Source of the DNA: Actinomycetota bacterium
GTDB lineage: Bacteria > Actinomycetota > Coriobacteriia > Anaerosomatales > Anaerosomataceae
Reading direction: 5' to 3'
NCBI GenBank assembly: GCA_009668945.1
Contig: SBEH01000006.1
Location: 59,945-123,944, forward strand
DNA: 64,000 bases
Shown: positions 1 to 7,750 of the stretch, one piece after another
Layout of the letters: every line of letters begins with the position of its first letter
How positions within the stretch are numbered: position 1 is the stretch's first letter
Translations under genes and position numbers: made by a program
Notes under the pieces: generated by a model
Seen by the model: only the letters and a program-made list of their open reading frames with translations
Told to the model about the DNA's origin: nothing
Databases searched by the model: none

Positions 1-1839
1 GTGAGGGACAACACGGAACTGATCGCCGTTCGGCGGCGGTCTGAAGCCATCCTCATGAGCACCAGCGACGGTCTGATGGTATTCGATGCGAACGATCGGA
101 TCACGTTCGTCAATCCGACCGCGGAGCGCATCCTCGGCAAGGGCGCCGAAGCACTCGTCGGGCTTGTTACCGACACATGGAAGGTGTTCGGTCTGGCCCC
201 CGACCCGGAGGGCACAGTCGCCGAAACCGGCGCGCAGCTACGCGAGGTGCGCATGGAAGAACCCGCGCATCGGATCGTGGACGTGCGCGTCGATCCGGTG
301 ATCGACGATTCGGGCACCTACCTCGGAGCGGTGACGAACATGCGTGACGTTACCGCCGAGCGCGAGGCCGCGCAGATGAAGAACGAGTTCGTGTCCACCG
401 TCAGCCACGAGCTCCGCACGCCACTCACGTCAATCAAGGGCTACATCGATTTGATCCTCGACGGCGAGGCCGGCGAGATCAACGAGATCCAGCAGGAGTT
501 CCTGTCCATCGTGAAGGAGAACTCGGACCGCCTCGTCGACCTCATCAACGACATGCTCGACATCTCCCGCATCGAAAGCGGGCGCATCGTCCTCAAGGTC
601 CAACCGCTCGACGTGGCCGAGCGGATCGCCGGCGCCGTCAACACCTTCCGCGCGGTGCTCGACCAACAGGGCCGGGAGATACATGTCGACGTCCCCGACG
701 ATCTACCGCTTGCGGCCGGGGACCCGGACCGCGTCGGACAGGTGCTCATCAACTTCATCAGCAACGCCATCAAGTACTCGCCTCAGGGCGGTGACGTCAG
801 AGTGAAGGCTTCGGTCGAGGACTCCATGGTTCGCGTCGACATCACCGACGAGGGCATAGGCATCGCCCTGGAGGACCAGGCCAAGCTGTTCACCAAGTTC
901 TACCGCGTCGACTCCTCGCTCACCCGCGAGATCGGCGGCACCGGGCTCGGACTGTCGATCTGCAAGAGCATCATCGAACTGCTCGGCGGCGAAGTCGGTG
1001 TCGACAGCACGGCCGGCGAAGGATCAACGTTCTGGTTCGCGCTGCCCTTCGCCTCAGACCGCCACGTCCGGACCCCGTCTCTCGAGACACCGCTAGGCTC
1101 GCCCGGTGGCCGAGTATTGGTGGTGGACGACTCCGAGGACGTCGCCAACCTCGTCGCGACCTACCTCGCCCGCCGCGGCTATGAGGTCGTCAAAGCGTTC
1201 AACGCCCGCGAGGCCAGAGAGTACGCGCTCGAGTTGGAACCACGGGTGATCACGCTGGACGTGATGCTCGACGAGGGCGCGGGATTCGAACTCCTGCGGG
1301 AACTGAAGGGCGACCCGGCGACCAAGGACATCCCGGTCGTGGTGCTCTCCATCATCTGCGACCAGGGTAAGAGCGAGCGCCTGGGCGCAGCCGGCTACCT
1401 GGAGAAGCCCATCGACCGCGACCGCCTCATCAGCCTCATCGACGAGCTCGTAGGCTCCGTCGTAACGCCGGTCGTCCTTGTCGTCGATGACGACAAGGAC
1501 ATCGTCGAGCTGCTGTCGATCACGCTCAAGCAGCGCGGCTACGCGGTCATGGCCGCGTTCGACGGGCGCGAGGCGATGGCAGCCGTAGAGCACACGAAGC
1601 CGCATCTGATCCTGCTCGACATGCGCATGCCGGGCATGGACGGCTACGAGGTGCTGGAGACGCTCAAGGGCGACTCGGCGACGTCGGAGATCCCGGTCGT
1701 CATCATGTCCGCATTCCCGCTCGACAGGGAGCAGGCGGACATTCTCGAACTCGCGGCAGTGTGTGTCTCCAAGCCGTTCTCGGCAGACCAGTTCGTGAAT
1801 CTCCTGGAGTCGGTGATAGGCGACGAGGGGGACAGGTGA
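1..1839 (+). CDS. PAS hybrid histidine kinase with two receiver domains (5' partial)
   Basis: Sensor kinase that should autophosphorylate on His and relay phosphate to its own receivers. Visible: a PAS domain (about residues 10-115), HisKA with SHELRTPL placing the phospho-acceptor at His136, HATPase_c (about 230-352) with an N-box, DEGIGI and GGTGLGLSI, then REC1 (about 370-485, Asp in ITLDVML) and REC2 (about 493-608, Asp in LLDMRMPGMDG). The reading frame is open to base 1. A PAS domain directly at the first codon, preceded by a linker-like helix, suggests that the true start and probably a membrane or second sensor domain lie upstream. The stop overlaps the next receiver gene in GTGA, so the two are co-translated. 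Signal unknown. The kinase call is firm; the N-terminus is not known. Confidence 0.9.
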   Translation: MRDNTELIAVRRRSEAILMSTSDGLMVFDANDRITFVNPTAERILGKGAEALVGLVTDTWKVFGLAPDPEGTVAETGAQLREVRMEEPAHRIVDVRVDPVIDDSGTYLGAVTNMRDVTAEREAAQMKNEFVSTVSHELRTPLTSIKGYIDLILDGEAGEINEIQQEFLSIVKENSDRLVDLINDMLDISRIESGRIVLKVQPLDVAERIAGAVNTFRAVLDQQGREIHVDVPDDLPLAAGDPDRVGQVLINFISNAIKYSPQGGDVRVKASVEDSMVRVDITDEGIGIALEDQAKLFTKFYRVDSSLTREIGGTGLGLSICKSIIELLGGEVGVDSTAGEGSTFWFALPFASDRHVRTPSLETPLGSPGGRVLVVDDSEDVANLVATYLARRGYEVVKAFNAREAREYALELEPRVITLDVMLDEGAGFELLRELKGDPATKDIPVVVLSIICDQGKSERLGAAGYLEKPIDRDRLISLIDELVGSVVTPVVLVVDDDKDIVELLSITLKQRGYAVMAAFDGREAMAAVEHTKPHLILLDMRMPGMDGYEVLETLKGDSATSEIPVVIMSAFPLDREQADILELAAVCVSKPFSADQFVNLLESVIGDEGDR

Positions 1840-2201
1840 AACGGATCCTGGTGGCAGACGACGAACCGCATATCCGCAGGCTCGTCTCGTTCACCCTCAA
1901 GAGGTACGGCTACGAAGTGCTGGAGGCATGCGACGGCGGACAGGCGTGCGAGATGGTGCGTGCCGAGGTGCCTGACATGGTGCTGCTCGACGTGATGATG
2001 CCGGTCATGACCGGGTATGAGGTCTTGAGCACGCTCAAGTCTGACCCCGCAACGGCAGGAATCCCTGTGATGATGCTGTCTGCCAAAAGCCAGCAGACCG
2101 AAGTGCAGGCAGGACTCTCGGGTGGCGCAGCAGAATACATCTGCAAGCCGTTCACCCCGAAGGACCTCGTGCAGCGGGTCGGGGACGTTCTCGGCGCGTA
2201 G
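1836..2201 (+). CDS. Stand-alone response regulator receiver
   Basis: A single REC domain of 121 aa with no output domain (CheY/Spo0F-like). It starts VKRILVADDEPH, carries the phosphorylatable Asp in MVLLDVMMP, the Thr/Ser position in MMLSAKS and the conserved Lys in ICKPF. The GTG start at 1836 was chosen because it overlaps the kinase stop (GTGA) and has a GAGGGGGA ribosome site just upstream; the in-frame upstream extension lies inside the kinase gene and lacks a REC-like sequence. Probably accepts phosphate from the adjacent hybrid kinase (inference from position). Confidence 0.9.
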   Translation: MKRILVADDEPHIRRLVSFTLKRYGYEVLEACDGGQACEMVRAEVPDMVLLDVMMPVMTGYEVLSTLKSDPATAGIPVMMLSAKSQQTEVQAGLSGGAAEYICKPFTPKDLVQRVGDVLGA

Positions 2202-2219
2202 GAGGAAGGAAGCGAAAGC

Positions 2220-2678
2220 ATGAAGAGGATCCTCGTTGTCGACGATGAGTCGTCGATCCGTCGCCTTCTCAAAGTGGCTCTGACCGGCCGCGGATTCGAG
2301 GTCCTCGAGGCCCAAGACGGGCTAGAGGCGATGGGGATGATCGCCGCCGAGAATCCCGATCTCGTCGTGCTGGATGTCATGATGCCCGGCCTGACGGGCC
2401 ATCAGGTCCACGACAAGGTACGCCAGAACCCGGCGACCAAGGAGCTGCCGATCCTGTTCCTGTCGGCGGCCGGCACGTTCGAGGAGCAGTATCACGAGAT
2501 CGCCGCGGACCCGAACAGCGACTACCTTCCCAAACCGTTCAAGCCTTCGGAGGTCGCCGAGCATATCGATGCCATGCTCGACCCAGCGAAGCGCGCGGAA
2601 TTCGAACGTGAGCGCGGGCGCAGGGAGGCCAAGCTCAGCAAGATCGTCGAGATCATGCATCGGGACCGCGACCTGTAG
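2220..2678 (+). CDS. Response regulator receiver with short C-terminal helix
   Basis: 152 aa. REC domain at about residues 1-122, with MKRILVVDDES, Asp in LVVLDVMMPG and Lys in YLPKPFKP, followed by a charged C-terminal helix of about 30 residues (EFERERGRREAKL) that is not a recognised output domain. An AGGAGGAAGG ribosome site precedes the ATG. Second of three consecutive stand-alone receivers after the hybrid kinase, 18 nt from the previous gene. The insert near TFEEQYHEIAADPNSD makes the alpha4-beta5 face longer than in its neighbours. The partner is unknown; the kinase encoded upstream is the natural candidate. Confidence 0.88.
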   Translation: MKRILVVDDESSIRRLLKVALTGRGFEVLEAQDGLEAMGMIAAENPDLVVLDVMMPGLTGHQVHDKVRQNPATKELPILFLSAAGTFEEQYHEIAADPNSDYLPKPFKPSEVAEHIDAMLDPAKRAEFERERGRREAKLSKIVEIMHRDRDL

Positions 2679-2707
2679 CTGCAACTACCTCGCGAACCAG
2701 GGGCGCC

Positions 2708-3082
2708 GTGGCGGACGAACGAACCATTCTCGTCGCAGATGACAACCAGCAGATCCGGATGCTGGTGAAGGCGGCACTGCGCTCGCTCGGCCACGAGCTC
2801 GTGGAAGCCGAAGACGGCGAGCAGGCGCTTGAGCAGGCGATCGCAAGCCCGCCGGATCTCATCCTGCTCGACGTAACGATGCCCCACCTCGACGGCTGGG
2901 AAGTCCTGCACTTCCTGCGCAAACGGCCCGAGACCGCCGACGTCCGGGTCATGATGCTGACGACCGCTGCTCAGAAGGTCGACCTGGAGCGCGGCGCGTC
3001 ACTCGGCTGCAACGACTACCTCATCAAGCCGTTCTCCCCGAGTGACTTGCGGACTCACGTCGAGCGCATGCTCGCTGGCTAG
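2708..3082 (+). CDS. Stand-alone response regulator receiver
   Basis: 124 aa, a single REC domain and nothing else. GTG start, VADERTILVADDNQQ, Asp in LILLDVTMPHLDG, Thr-Thr in MMLTTAAQ and Lys in YLIKPFSP. It follows the preceding receiver after 29 nt and ends the cluster. With the hybrid kinase this gives five REC domains in one transcription unit, which suggests a branched or serial phosphorelay or CheY-like diffusible outputs. No DNA-binding domain is present in any of the three. Confidence 0.88.
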   Translation: MADERTILVADDNQQIRMLVKAALRSLGHELVEAEDGEQALEQAIASPPDLILLDVTMPHLDGWEVLHFLRKRPETADVRVMMLTTAAQKVDLERGASLGCNDYLIKPFSPSDLRTHVERMLAG

Positions 3083-3145
3083 CGCACTCCGGCCGCGTTC
3101 GCCGAAGCAGCGGCAACGGCGTGCATGCCATGCCGGCCCAGCCCG

Positions 3146-3751
3146 TCAGGCGGGTCCGACGGAACGCCTGAGCCGCATCTCGTCGCGCACGGGAATGCCC
3201 GAGAAGCCCGGCTCCGCCGAGCCGTACTTGTCGGCCAGAAGCCCACGCGCCACCGACTCGATGACGAATCCGCACCTCTGGTAGAAGGAGAACGACGGGA
3301 TGTCGTCGTTGCTGATGCCGACCTTCACCGCCGGCAGTCCACGGGATGCGGCGTTCTCAACGGCCGCCGCGACCAACGCGCGACCCACGCCATAGCCCTG
3401 GAAGTCCGGGTATACGCTCAGCAGCACGATGGCGAGGTCGCCTCCGTCGACCGCGAGCGAGATCAATCCGGCGAAACGTCCTTCGGAGACGGCGACGAGG
3501 TTCTCCTGCTTCAGCACGTCGAACGAGCGCCCGAACACATCGACCTCGGTCTCACCGAGTGCCTGGTCGCAGATGTCCTCGATGTCGTGCTGGTCGTTGC
3601 GCGTAGCCGGCCGCACTTCAACGGCCACGTCCGCGCGTCCAGGCTGGTGTTGGTCGCAGGTCACCGTGAGACGCGCGTCGGTGAGCGGAAGCTCCCTGCC
3701 GCACTCACCGCAGCGGTAGTGCGGGAACGGCACGTCGATCTTCTCGGGCAC
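3146..3751 (-). CDS. GNAT N-acetyltransferase with N-terminal zinc-ribbon-like motif
   Basis: 201 aa. The N-terminus has CGECG and a later CDQH (C-x2-C ... C-x2-H), a likely small zinc-binding knuckle at residues 10-40. A GNAT fold follows (about 50-190) with the acetyl-CoA loop FQGYGVGRALVAAA and the typical FYQRCGF near the end. GTG at 3751 was chosen because AAGGAGGGGTCC precedes it; the longer upstream frame has no ribosome site and crosses a likely promoter region. It is divergent from the small secreted peptide gene, with a CsoR-like palindrome between them. Substrate unknown; GNAT assignment is firm. Confidence 0.82.
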   Translation of the reverse strand: MPEKIDVPFPHYRCGECGRELPLTDARLTVTCDQHQPGRADVAVEVRPATRNDQHDIEDICDQALGETEVDVFGRSFDVLKQENLVAVSEGRFAGLISLAVDGGDLAIVLLSVYPDFQGYGVGRALVAAAVENAASRGLPAVKVGISNDDIPSFSFYQRCGFVIESVARGLLADKYGSAEPGFSGIPVRDEMRLRRSVGPA

Positions 3752-3845
3752 GCGGACCCCTCCTTGAGACGACCCCACGGACTCTGGATGCCCAGTATAG
3801 ACCCTCCACTGCACAACGCCGTCGGTTGTGCGGCGAAGTGTATGC

Positions 3846-3865
3846 ATATGCCCCCGGGGGTATAT
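3846..3865. promoter_or_regulatory. CsoR-like G/C-core palindrome
   Basis: ATATGCCCCCGGGGGTATAT is a 20-bp inverted repeat with one mismatched pair (G/T at the fifth position). A C-run/G-run core flanked by TAT is the layout of CsoR/RcnR-family operators (Cu(I), Ni/Co, persulfide or formaldehyde sensors). It lies between the divergent GNAT gene and the His/Met-rich secreted peptide, 67 nt before the latter's start. No CsoR gene is in the window. Operator identity is inference from the pattern. Confidence 0.5.
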
Positions 3866-3931
3866 ATGTAGCGGCTGTACGTAGAGACCGGGCGATCACA
3901 TGATCCCCGACGCGCCAGATTGGAGGAGACC

Positions 3932-4135
3932 ATGAAGCGAACGACGCTGATCATCGCACTGACCCTCGTGCTCTTGCTCGCCGTGGCGGCGCCGGCGTTC
4001 GCGGTGAGCGGTGCCGATGGTGCCGGCAGGACGTTCGGGCAGGTGCACGCCGACCACGCTCAGGCGGGCATGTTGGGCGCTGGCATGAACCCCGGCATGC
4101 ACAACGGGTTCGCAGGTTGGCACCTGTCGCACTAG
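3932..4135 (+). CDS. Small secreted His/Met-rich peptide
   Basis: 67 aa. Residues 1-24 form a clear signal peptide (MKRTT, then a Leu/Val/Ala core, then APAFA before VSG). The mature part of about 43 residues has five His and three Met plus Gly spacing (QVHADHAQAGM, GMNPGMHNG, GWHLSH), a composition that suits a periplasmic Cu or Ni chelator, and no cysteine. GGAGGAG precedes the ATG at 3932. A CsoR-like palindrome sits just upstream and a hairpin terminator follows. I recognise no family; a metal-binding role is inferred from composition plus operator. Confidence 0.7.
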   Translation: MKRTTLIIALTLVLLLAVAAPAFAVSGADGAGRTFGQVHADHAQAGMLGAGMNPGMHNGFAGWHLSH

Positions 4136-4153
4136 CACTATGACCGCGCTGAG

Positions 4154-4181
4154 GACGCCCGTCCTTCGGGGCGGGCGTCTT
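4154..4181 (+). terminator. Rho-independent-like terminator
   Basis: GACGCCCG ... CGGGCGTC stem (8 bp) with a 10-nt loop followed by a short T stretch, just after the small secreted peptide gene. Confidence 0.65.
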
Positions 4182-4280
4182 CGCTTTGCGAGCTGCGACA
4201 TGCTCCCACCACCGCGCGAGGTTCCGCCCGCCCCGCTCGCTTGGCCTACAATGGACGCACCGTCCGGAGGGAGACGCCGC

Positions 4281-5204
4281 GTGGCCCACGAGACTCCCCT
4301 GCTCACTGCCGACCCGCGTGCACTTGAGGCGCTCACCGACGTGCGCGTGCTGTACACGGACCTCGACGGCACGCTCGTCGCTCAAGGCGGCAGCGTACTC
4401 GCCGATGCTGCCGCCCGGCCGTCGCTGGTGGTGGCCGAGCGGATCGTTGAGATCAGCCGAGCCGGCCTCAGCGTGGTCCCGGTCTCTGGACGGGGCAGGT
4501 TGCAGCTGCGCGAGCTGACGCAGCTCCTCGGCTGGGACGGCTACATCGCCGAAGCCGGAGGGATCATCGTCCACGGCACCGGGCTCGACTACGAGGACCG
4601 GGTCGACACCGGCACATGGCCTGCGAACGTGCCCGGAACGGGCGTCACGCCTTTCGAGGCGATCAACGGCGTGCGTGCCGCGGAGACGCTCTTCGAGGCA
4701 TTCCCGGGCCGCATCGAGCACTACGCCCCCTGGCAGCTCGACCGGGAGGTCTCGCTCCTCCTCCGCGGGTGCCTCGACGCGGCGGCGGGCCAGGCGGTCC
4801 TCGACACACTCCCACTGCCGCTCGACCTTATCGACAACGGCCTTCTGCGGAGCTACGGCACCCTCACCTGCCGCGACATGCCGCCGCACGCGTATCACGT
4901 CGTCCCGAAAGGCGTTTCGAAGACCCGGGCGATCGAACTCGACCTCGCCTGGCGCGGTCTATCGCGAGGGCAGGCCGCGGCCATCGGCGACTCGGCAACC
5001 GACCTCGAGATGGCTGACGCAGTAGGCGTGATGGTCCTCGTGGCGAATGCATTCGGCAGCAACGGAGTGGTAAGCGGGCTTGCGGAGAATCCTCGCGACA
5101 ACGTCTGGCGCACCGAACGCGAGCGGACCGAAGGATGGGCCGAGTTCGCCGACGCGTGGCTCGAGGCCGGGAGGCGCAGCGGGGATGACCGCGCTGGAGA
5201 GTGA
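4281..5204 (+). CDS. HAD-superfamily phosphatase (Cof/MPGP-like)
   Basis: 307 aa. Motif I is YTDLDGTLV with the nucleophile Asp27 and Asp29; motif IV is AIGDSATDLEMADAVG. The cap lies between them, as in subclass IIB enzymes (Cof-type, mannosyl-3-phosphoglycerate or sucrose-phosphate phosphatases). A Lys in the HVVPKGVSKTRAI segment is in the expected place before motif IV. GTG at 4281 was chosen because GGAGGGAG lies 7 nt upstream; the longer frame runs through the preceding terminator. It overlaps the following kinase gene by 20 nt. Substrate (a sugar phosphate, perhaps osmolyte-related given the Kdp neighbours) cannot be told from sequence. Confidence 0.8.
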   Translation: MAHETPLLTADPRALEALTDVRVLYTDLDGTLVAQGGSVLADAAARPSLVVAERIVEISRAGLSVVPVSGRGRLQLRELTQLLGWDGYIAEAGGIIVHGTGLDYEDRVDTGTWPANVPGTGVTPFEAINGVRAAETLFEAFPGRIEHYAPWQLDREVSLLLRGCLDAAAGQAVLDTLPLPLDLIDNGLLRSYGTLTCRDMPPHAYHVVPKGVSKTRAIELDLAWRGLSRGQAAAIGDSATDLEMADAVGVMVLVANAFGSNGVVSGLAENPRDNVWRTERERTEGWAEFADAWLEAGRRSGDDRAGE

Positions 5205-6759
5205 CGGTCAGCGAGGCGCGCGCAGTGCGCCGGTGCGGGTATGGCGGGCCACCGCCGAGTGGACGTCCGCCCATCCCTACATCACAGCGCTTGGGCTGGT
5301 GGCCCTGTCGACAGGCTGCATGCTACCGTGGCAGGGCTCGCAGGACGAAGCGCAGTGGGGCCTGTGGTACGTGCTCGTAGTGGTGGCGTCTGCCAGTCTC
5401 GCGGGAGAGCGCGGGGCCGTGGCCGCTGCGCTGCTCGCTGTCGGGGCGTGGAACTACTTCTTCATCCCGCCTTACTACACCTTCCGAATCGATCGCCCGT
5501 CACTGTGGATCGATCTCACGGTGTTCTTGCTGGTGGGAACTGTCGTGGGACTGCAGACCGCCGTGCGACGGCGCCGGGAGCGCGAGGCGCTCACCCGCGA
5601 AGGGGAGACCCGGCTCCTGAACAGACTGCTGAGCGAGTTGGCATCGCCACCCGCGACGGCCGAGATACCCGATATCGTTCTTGACCGGGTCCAGGAGGCG
5701 CTTCGTCCGTGTGAGTGCGCGCTGTACCTGACCCGCCGGGAGGGAGGATTCAACCGCTCGTGGCGCCCTCAGCCGGTCTCGTGGCCCGCCGAGACGGAGG
5801 AACGTGTGTCCGAGGCGTTTGCGGCGGCCAGACCACTCGAGGCGATCGGCCGGCATTCGGGTCGCGCGGCATGTGGAGAGCATGCGGAGATGCTGTTCCT
5901 TCCGCTCGTCGGTCCGGAGAAGGTATTCGGCGTGCTCTACGTGGCACTCCCCTCGGATGAGGCCAGCGACAGCTCGCTTCAGCTCGCGAGAGCGATCGCC
6001 CGGGCACTCACAGCGCACCTCGAGCACGACCGTCTCCGCGAACGGGTGGCCGACCTGGACACGCTCGCCGAGATCGACAACCTCAAGTCCGCCTTCGTGA
6101 ACTCCGTCTCGCACGAACTCAAGACACCTCTCGCATCCGCCATGGCCACCGTGACCGGCCTCCTCGAGCCCGCTCCAGGCGCACCGAAGCTCGCCCCGGC
6201 CGTCCTGTCCGAACTCGACGCGGTGGCCAGGGACCTCCGCCGACTTGAAGTCAACATCGGCGACCTGCTAGACATGTCGCGGCTGGAGAACGCCGCGTGG
6301 CGGCTCGAGCCGGACTCCTATGAGATCGGCGAGGTGATCGGGAGCGTGCTCGCCGGGCTGCCTGCTCGCGTGCGGGACAGGATCGAGCTTTCGGTCACCG
6401 AGTCGATCCCTGCCGTATGTGTGGACTTCAGGCAGATCGCCCGGGCGCTGCACAACCTCGTGGACAACGCCCTGACGTACTCGCCTGAGTCCGAGTCCGT
6501 CCGAGTGGGTGCACGCGTGCTCGGCGACGCGGTGATCGTGTGGGTCGAGGACCGCGGGCCGGGCATCCCGCGCGCGGAGCGCGAAGCGGTGTTCCAGAAG
6601 TTCTACCACAGCCCGAGCCTGCCGAGAGGACGGTCGAGCACGGGCCTCGGGCTCGCCATCACGCGCGAGATCGTGACCCGCCACGGCGGGAAGGTCTGGA
6701 TCGAGGACGCCGAGCCGAACGGAAGCAGGTTCCTGTTCTCGCTTCCGGTTGATGGATGA
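5185..6759 (+). CDS. KdpD-type membrane sensor histidine kinase lacking the N-terminal KdpD/Usp part
   Basis: 524 aa. It begins with the four-helix membrane block typical of KdpD (DUF4118, about residues 32-127, with WNYFFIPPYYTF between helices), then a GAF-like region (about 140-290), HisKA with SHELKTPLAS (phospho-acceptor His310) and HATPase_c (about 410-520: NLVDNALTY, DRGPGIP, STGLGLAI). Full KdpD is about 900 aa and starts with a Walker ATPase plus Usp domain. That part is missing here and is encoded separately at 12061-13188. ATG 5185 overlaps the HAD gene by 20 nt. It overlaps or abuts kdpE. Role: sensing low K or turgor and phosphorylating KdpE. Confidence 0.88.
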   Translation: MTALESDGQRGARSAPVRVWRATAEWTSAHPYITALGLVALSTGCMLPWQGSQDEAQWGLWYVLVVVASASLAGERGAVAAALLAVGAWNYFFIPPYYTFRIDRPSLWIDLTVFLLVGTVVGLQTAVRRRREREALTREGETRLLNRLLSELASPPATAEIPDIVLDRVQEALRPCECALYLTRREGGFNRSWRPQPVSWPAETEERVSEAFAAARPLEAIGRHSGRAACGEHAEMLFLPLVGPEKVFGVLYVALPSDEASDSSLQLARAIARALTAHLEHDRLRERVADLDTLAEIDNLKSAFVNSVSHELKTPLASAMATVTGLLEPAPGAPKLAPAVLSELDAVARDLRRLEVNIGDLLDMSRLENAAWRLEPDSYEIGEVIGSVLAGLPARVRDRIELSVTESIPAVCVDFRQIARALHNLVDNALTYSPESESVRVGARVLGDAVIVWVEDRGPGIPRAEREAVFQKFYHSPSLPRGRSSTGLGLAITREIVTRHGGKVWIEDAEPNGSRFLFSLPVDG

Positions 6760-6769
6760 GGAGCCGACT

Positions 6770-7462
6770 GTGGCCGAGGCCCCCGCAAGCGTTCTGGTCG
6801 TAGACGATGAGGAGCAGATCAGGCGCGCCCTGCGCTCGATTCTGACCTCGAACGGGTACGGAGTCCTACTTGCTGCCTCGGCCGAAGAAGCCGTCCGGGC
6901 GGCCGCCGAGTCCAAGCCCGATCTCATCGTGCTGGACCTGACGCTTCCCGACGCCGACGGCATCGACCTCGCAGGCGAGCTCCGCACCTGGATATCGGCC
7001 CCGATCCTGGTGCTGTCGGTGCGGGGCGGCGATGCGGACAAGATCGCTGCGCTGGACGCTGGCGCCGACGACTACCTCACCAAGCCCTTCTCGGCGGGAG
7101 AACTGCTCGCGCGCGTACGTGCGCTGCTCAGACGGTCGGTTGCCGGTGCGGGGACGCCCGTCGTGATCGTCGCCGGCGATCTTGAGATCGACCTCTCGCG
7201 ACGCCGTGTCTCCAAGGGAGGCGAAGAGGTCGCCCTCACCAAGACCGAGTTCGACATCCTCGCAATGCTCGCGTCCAACCCGGACAGGGTGCTCACCGCC
7301 CGGATGATCCTCGAACACGTATGGGGACCCGAGTACGCGGAGGACCGCCAGACACTCAGGGTGCACGTGAGCCATCTCCGGAAGAAGATCGAATCGCACC
7401 CGAGCGTACCGCGCTACGTGCTCACCGAACCGGGTGTCGGCTTCGTCTTCTCCACGAAGTAG
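6770..7462 (+). CDS. kdpE: KdpE response regulator
   Basis: 230 aa OmpR/PhoB-family regulator. The receiver has VLVVDDEEQ, Asp56 in LIVLDLTLPDADG and Lys in YLTKPFSAGE. The winged-helix output domain covers about 130-228 (EVALTKTEFDILAML, RVHVSHLRKKIE). GTG 6770 was chosen for the AGGAG six nt upstream; ATG 6752 is an alternative that adds six residues and overlaps the kinase. It lies between the kinase and kdpFABC, whose promoter it should activate. Confidence 0.9.
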   Translation: MAEAPASVLVVDDEEQIRRALRSILTSNGYGVLLAASAEEAVRAAAESKPDLIVLDLTLPDADGIDLAGELRTWISAPILVLSVRGGDADKIAALDAGADDYLTKPFSAGELLARVRALLRRSVAGAGTPVVIVAGDLEIDLSRRRVSKGGEEVALTKTEFDILAMLASNPDRVLTARMILEHVWGPEYAEDRQTLRVHVSHLRKKIESHPSVPRYVLTEPGVGFVFSTK

Positions 7463-7475
7463 CCGCGAGGCAATC

Positions 7476-7529
7476 TTCACAGATTCATCACACCAGGCCG
7501 CCCATGGTTCACGCGCCCTTCACGGCCTT
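7476..7529 (+). promoter_or_regulatory. Candidate KdpE operator repeats before kdpF
   Basis: GTTCACGCGCC and CTTCACGGCCT form an 11-bp direct repeat (7507-7528). Further TTCACA and TTCATC half-site-like elements lie at 7476 and 7484. Direct repeats at one-turn spacing are how OmpR/PhoB-family regulators bind, and the kdpE gene ends just upstream. No strong -35/-10 pair is clear; a TATTGG at 7540 is a weak -10. Confidence 0.4.
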
Positions 7530-7569
7530 GTGGGTACGTTATTGGTGGTGCCTTGAAGGGAGAGGGGCC

Positions 7570-7656
7570 TTGTTGGATCTGTTGGTGCTGGCTACGCTCG
7601 CGCTGTTCGGAGCGTGTTTCGGCGGATACGTACGGGCAATCGGGCGGCTCCGGTGA
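7570..7656 (+). CDS. 28-aa membrane peptide coupled to kdpF
   Basis: TTG start with GGGAG 7 nt upstream. The product is MLDLLVLATLALFGACFGG followed by YVRAIGRLR: one membrane helix with a positive C-terminal tail. Its TGA overlaps the kdpF start in GTGA, the arrangement of co-translated genes, so it is likely translated. It is not KdpF, which follows. I know no named family for it; it could be an additional small subunit or assembly or leader peptide of the Kdp complex. Confidence 0.6.
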   Translation: MLDLLVLATLALFGACFGGYVRAIGRLR

Positions 7657-7745
7657 GTCTGGTCGAGGCTTGCGTCCTCGGTGGCCTCGCCGCGGCTCTC
7701 CTCGTCTACCTCGGCTACACACTCTTGCGGCCTGACAGGTTCTAG
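7653..7745 (+). CDS. kdpF: KdpF, small subunit of the K-transporting ATPase
   Basis: 30 aa, GTG start. Sequence begins SLVEACVLGGLAAALLVYL and ends with LRPDRF, matching the single-helix KdpF pattern (helix, Tyr/Leu, then RPERF-like tail). It lies 5 nt before kdpA and overlaps the preceding small ORF. KdpF stabilises the KdpABC complex in the membrane. Confidence 0.85.
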   Translation: MSLVEACVLGGLAAALLVYLGYTLLRPDRF

Positions 7746-7750
7746 CGCCC

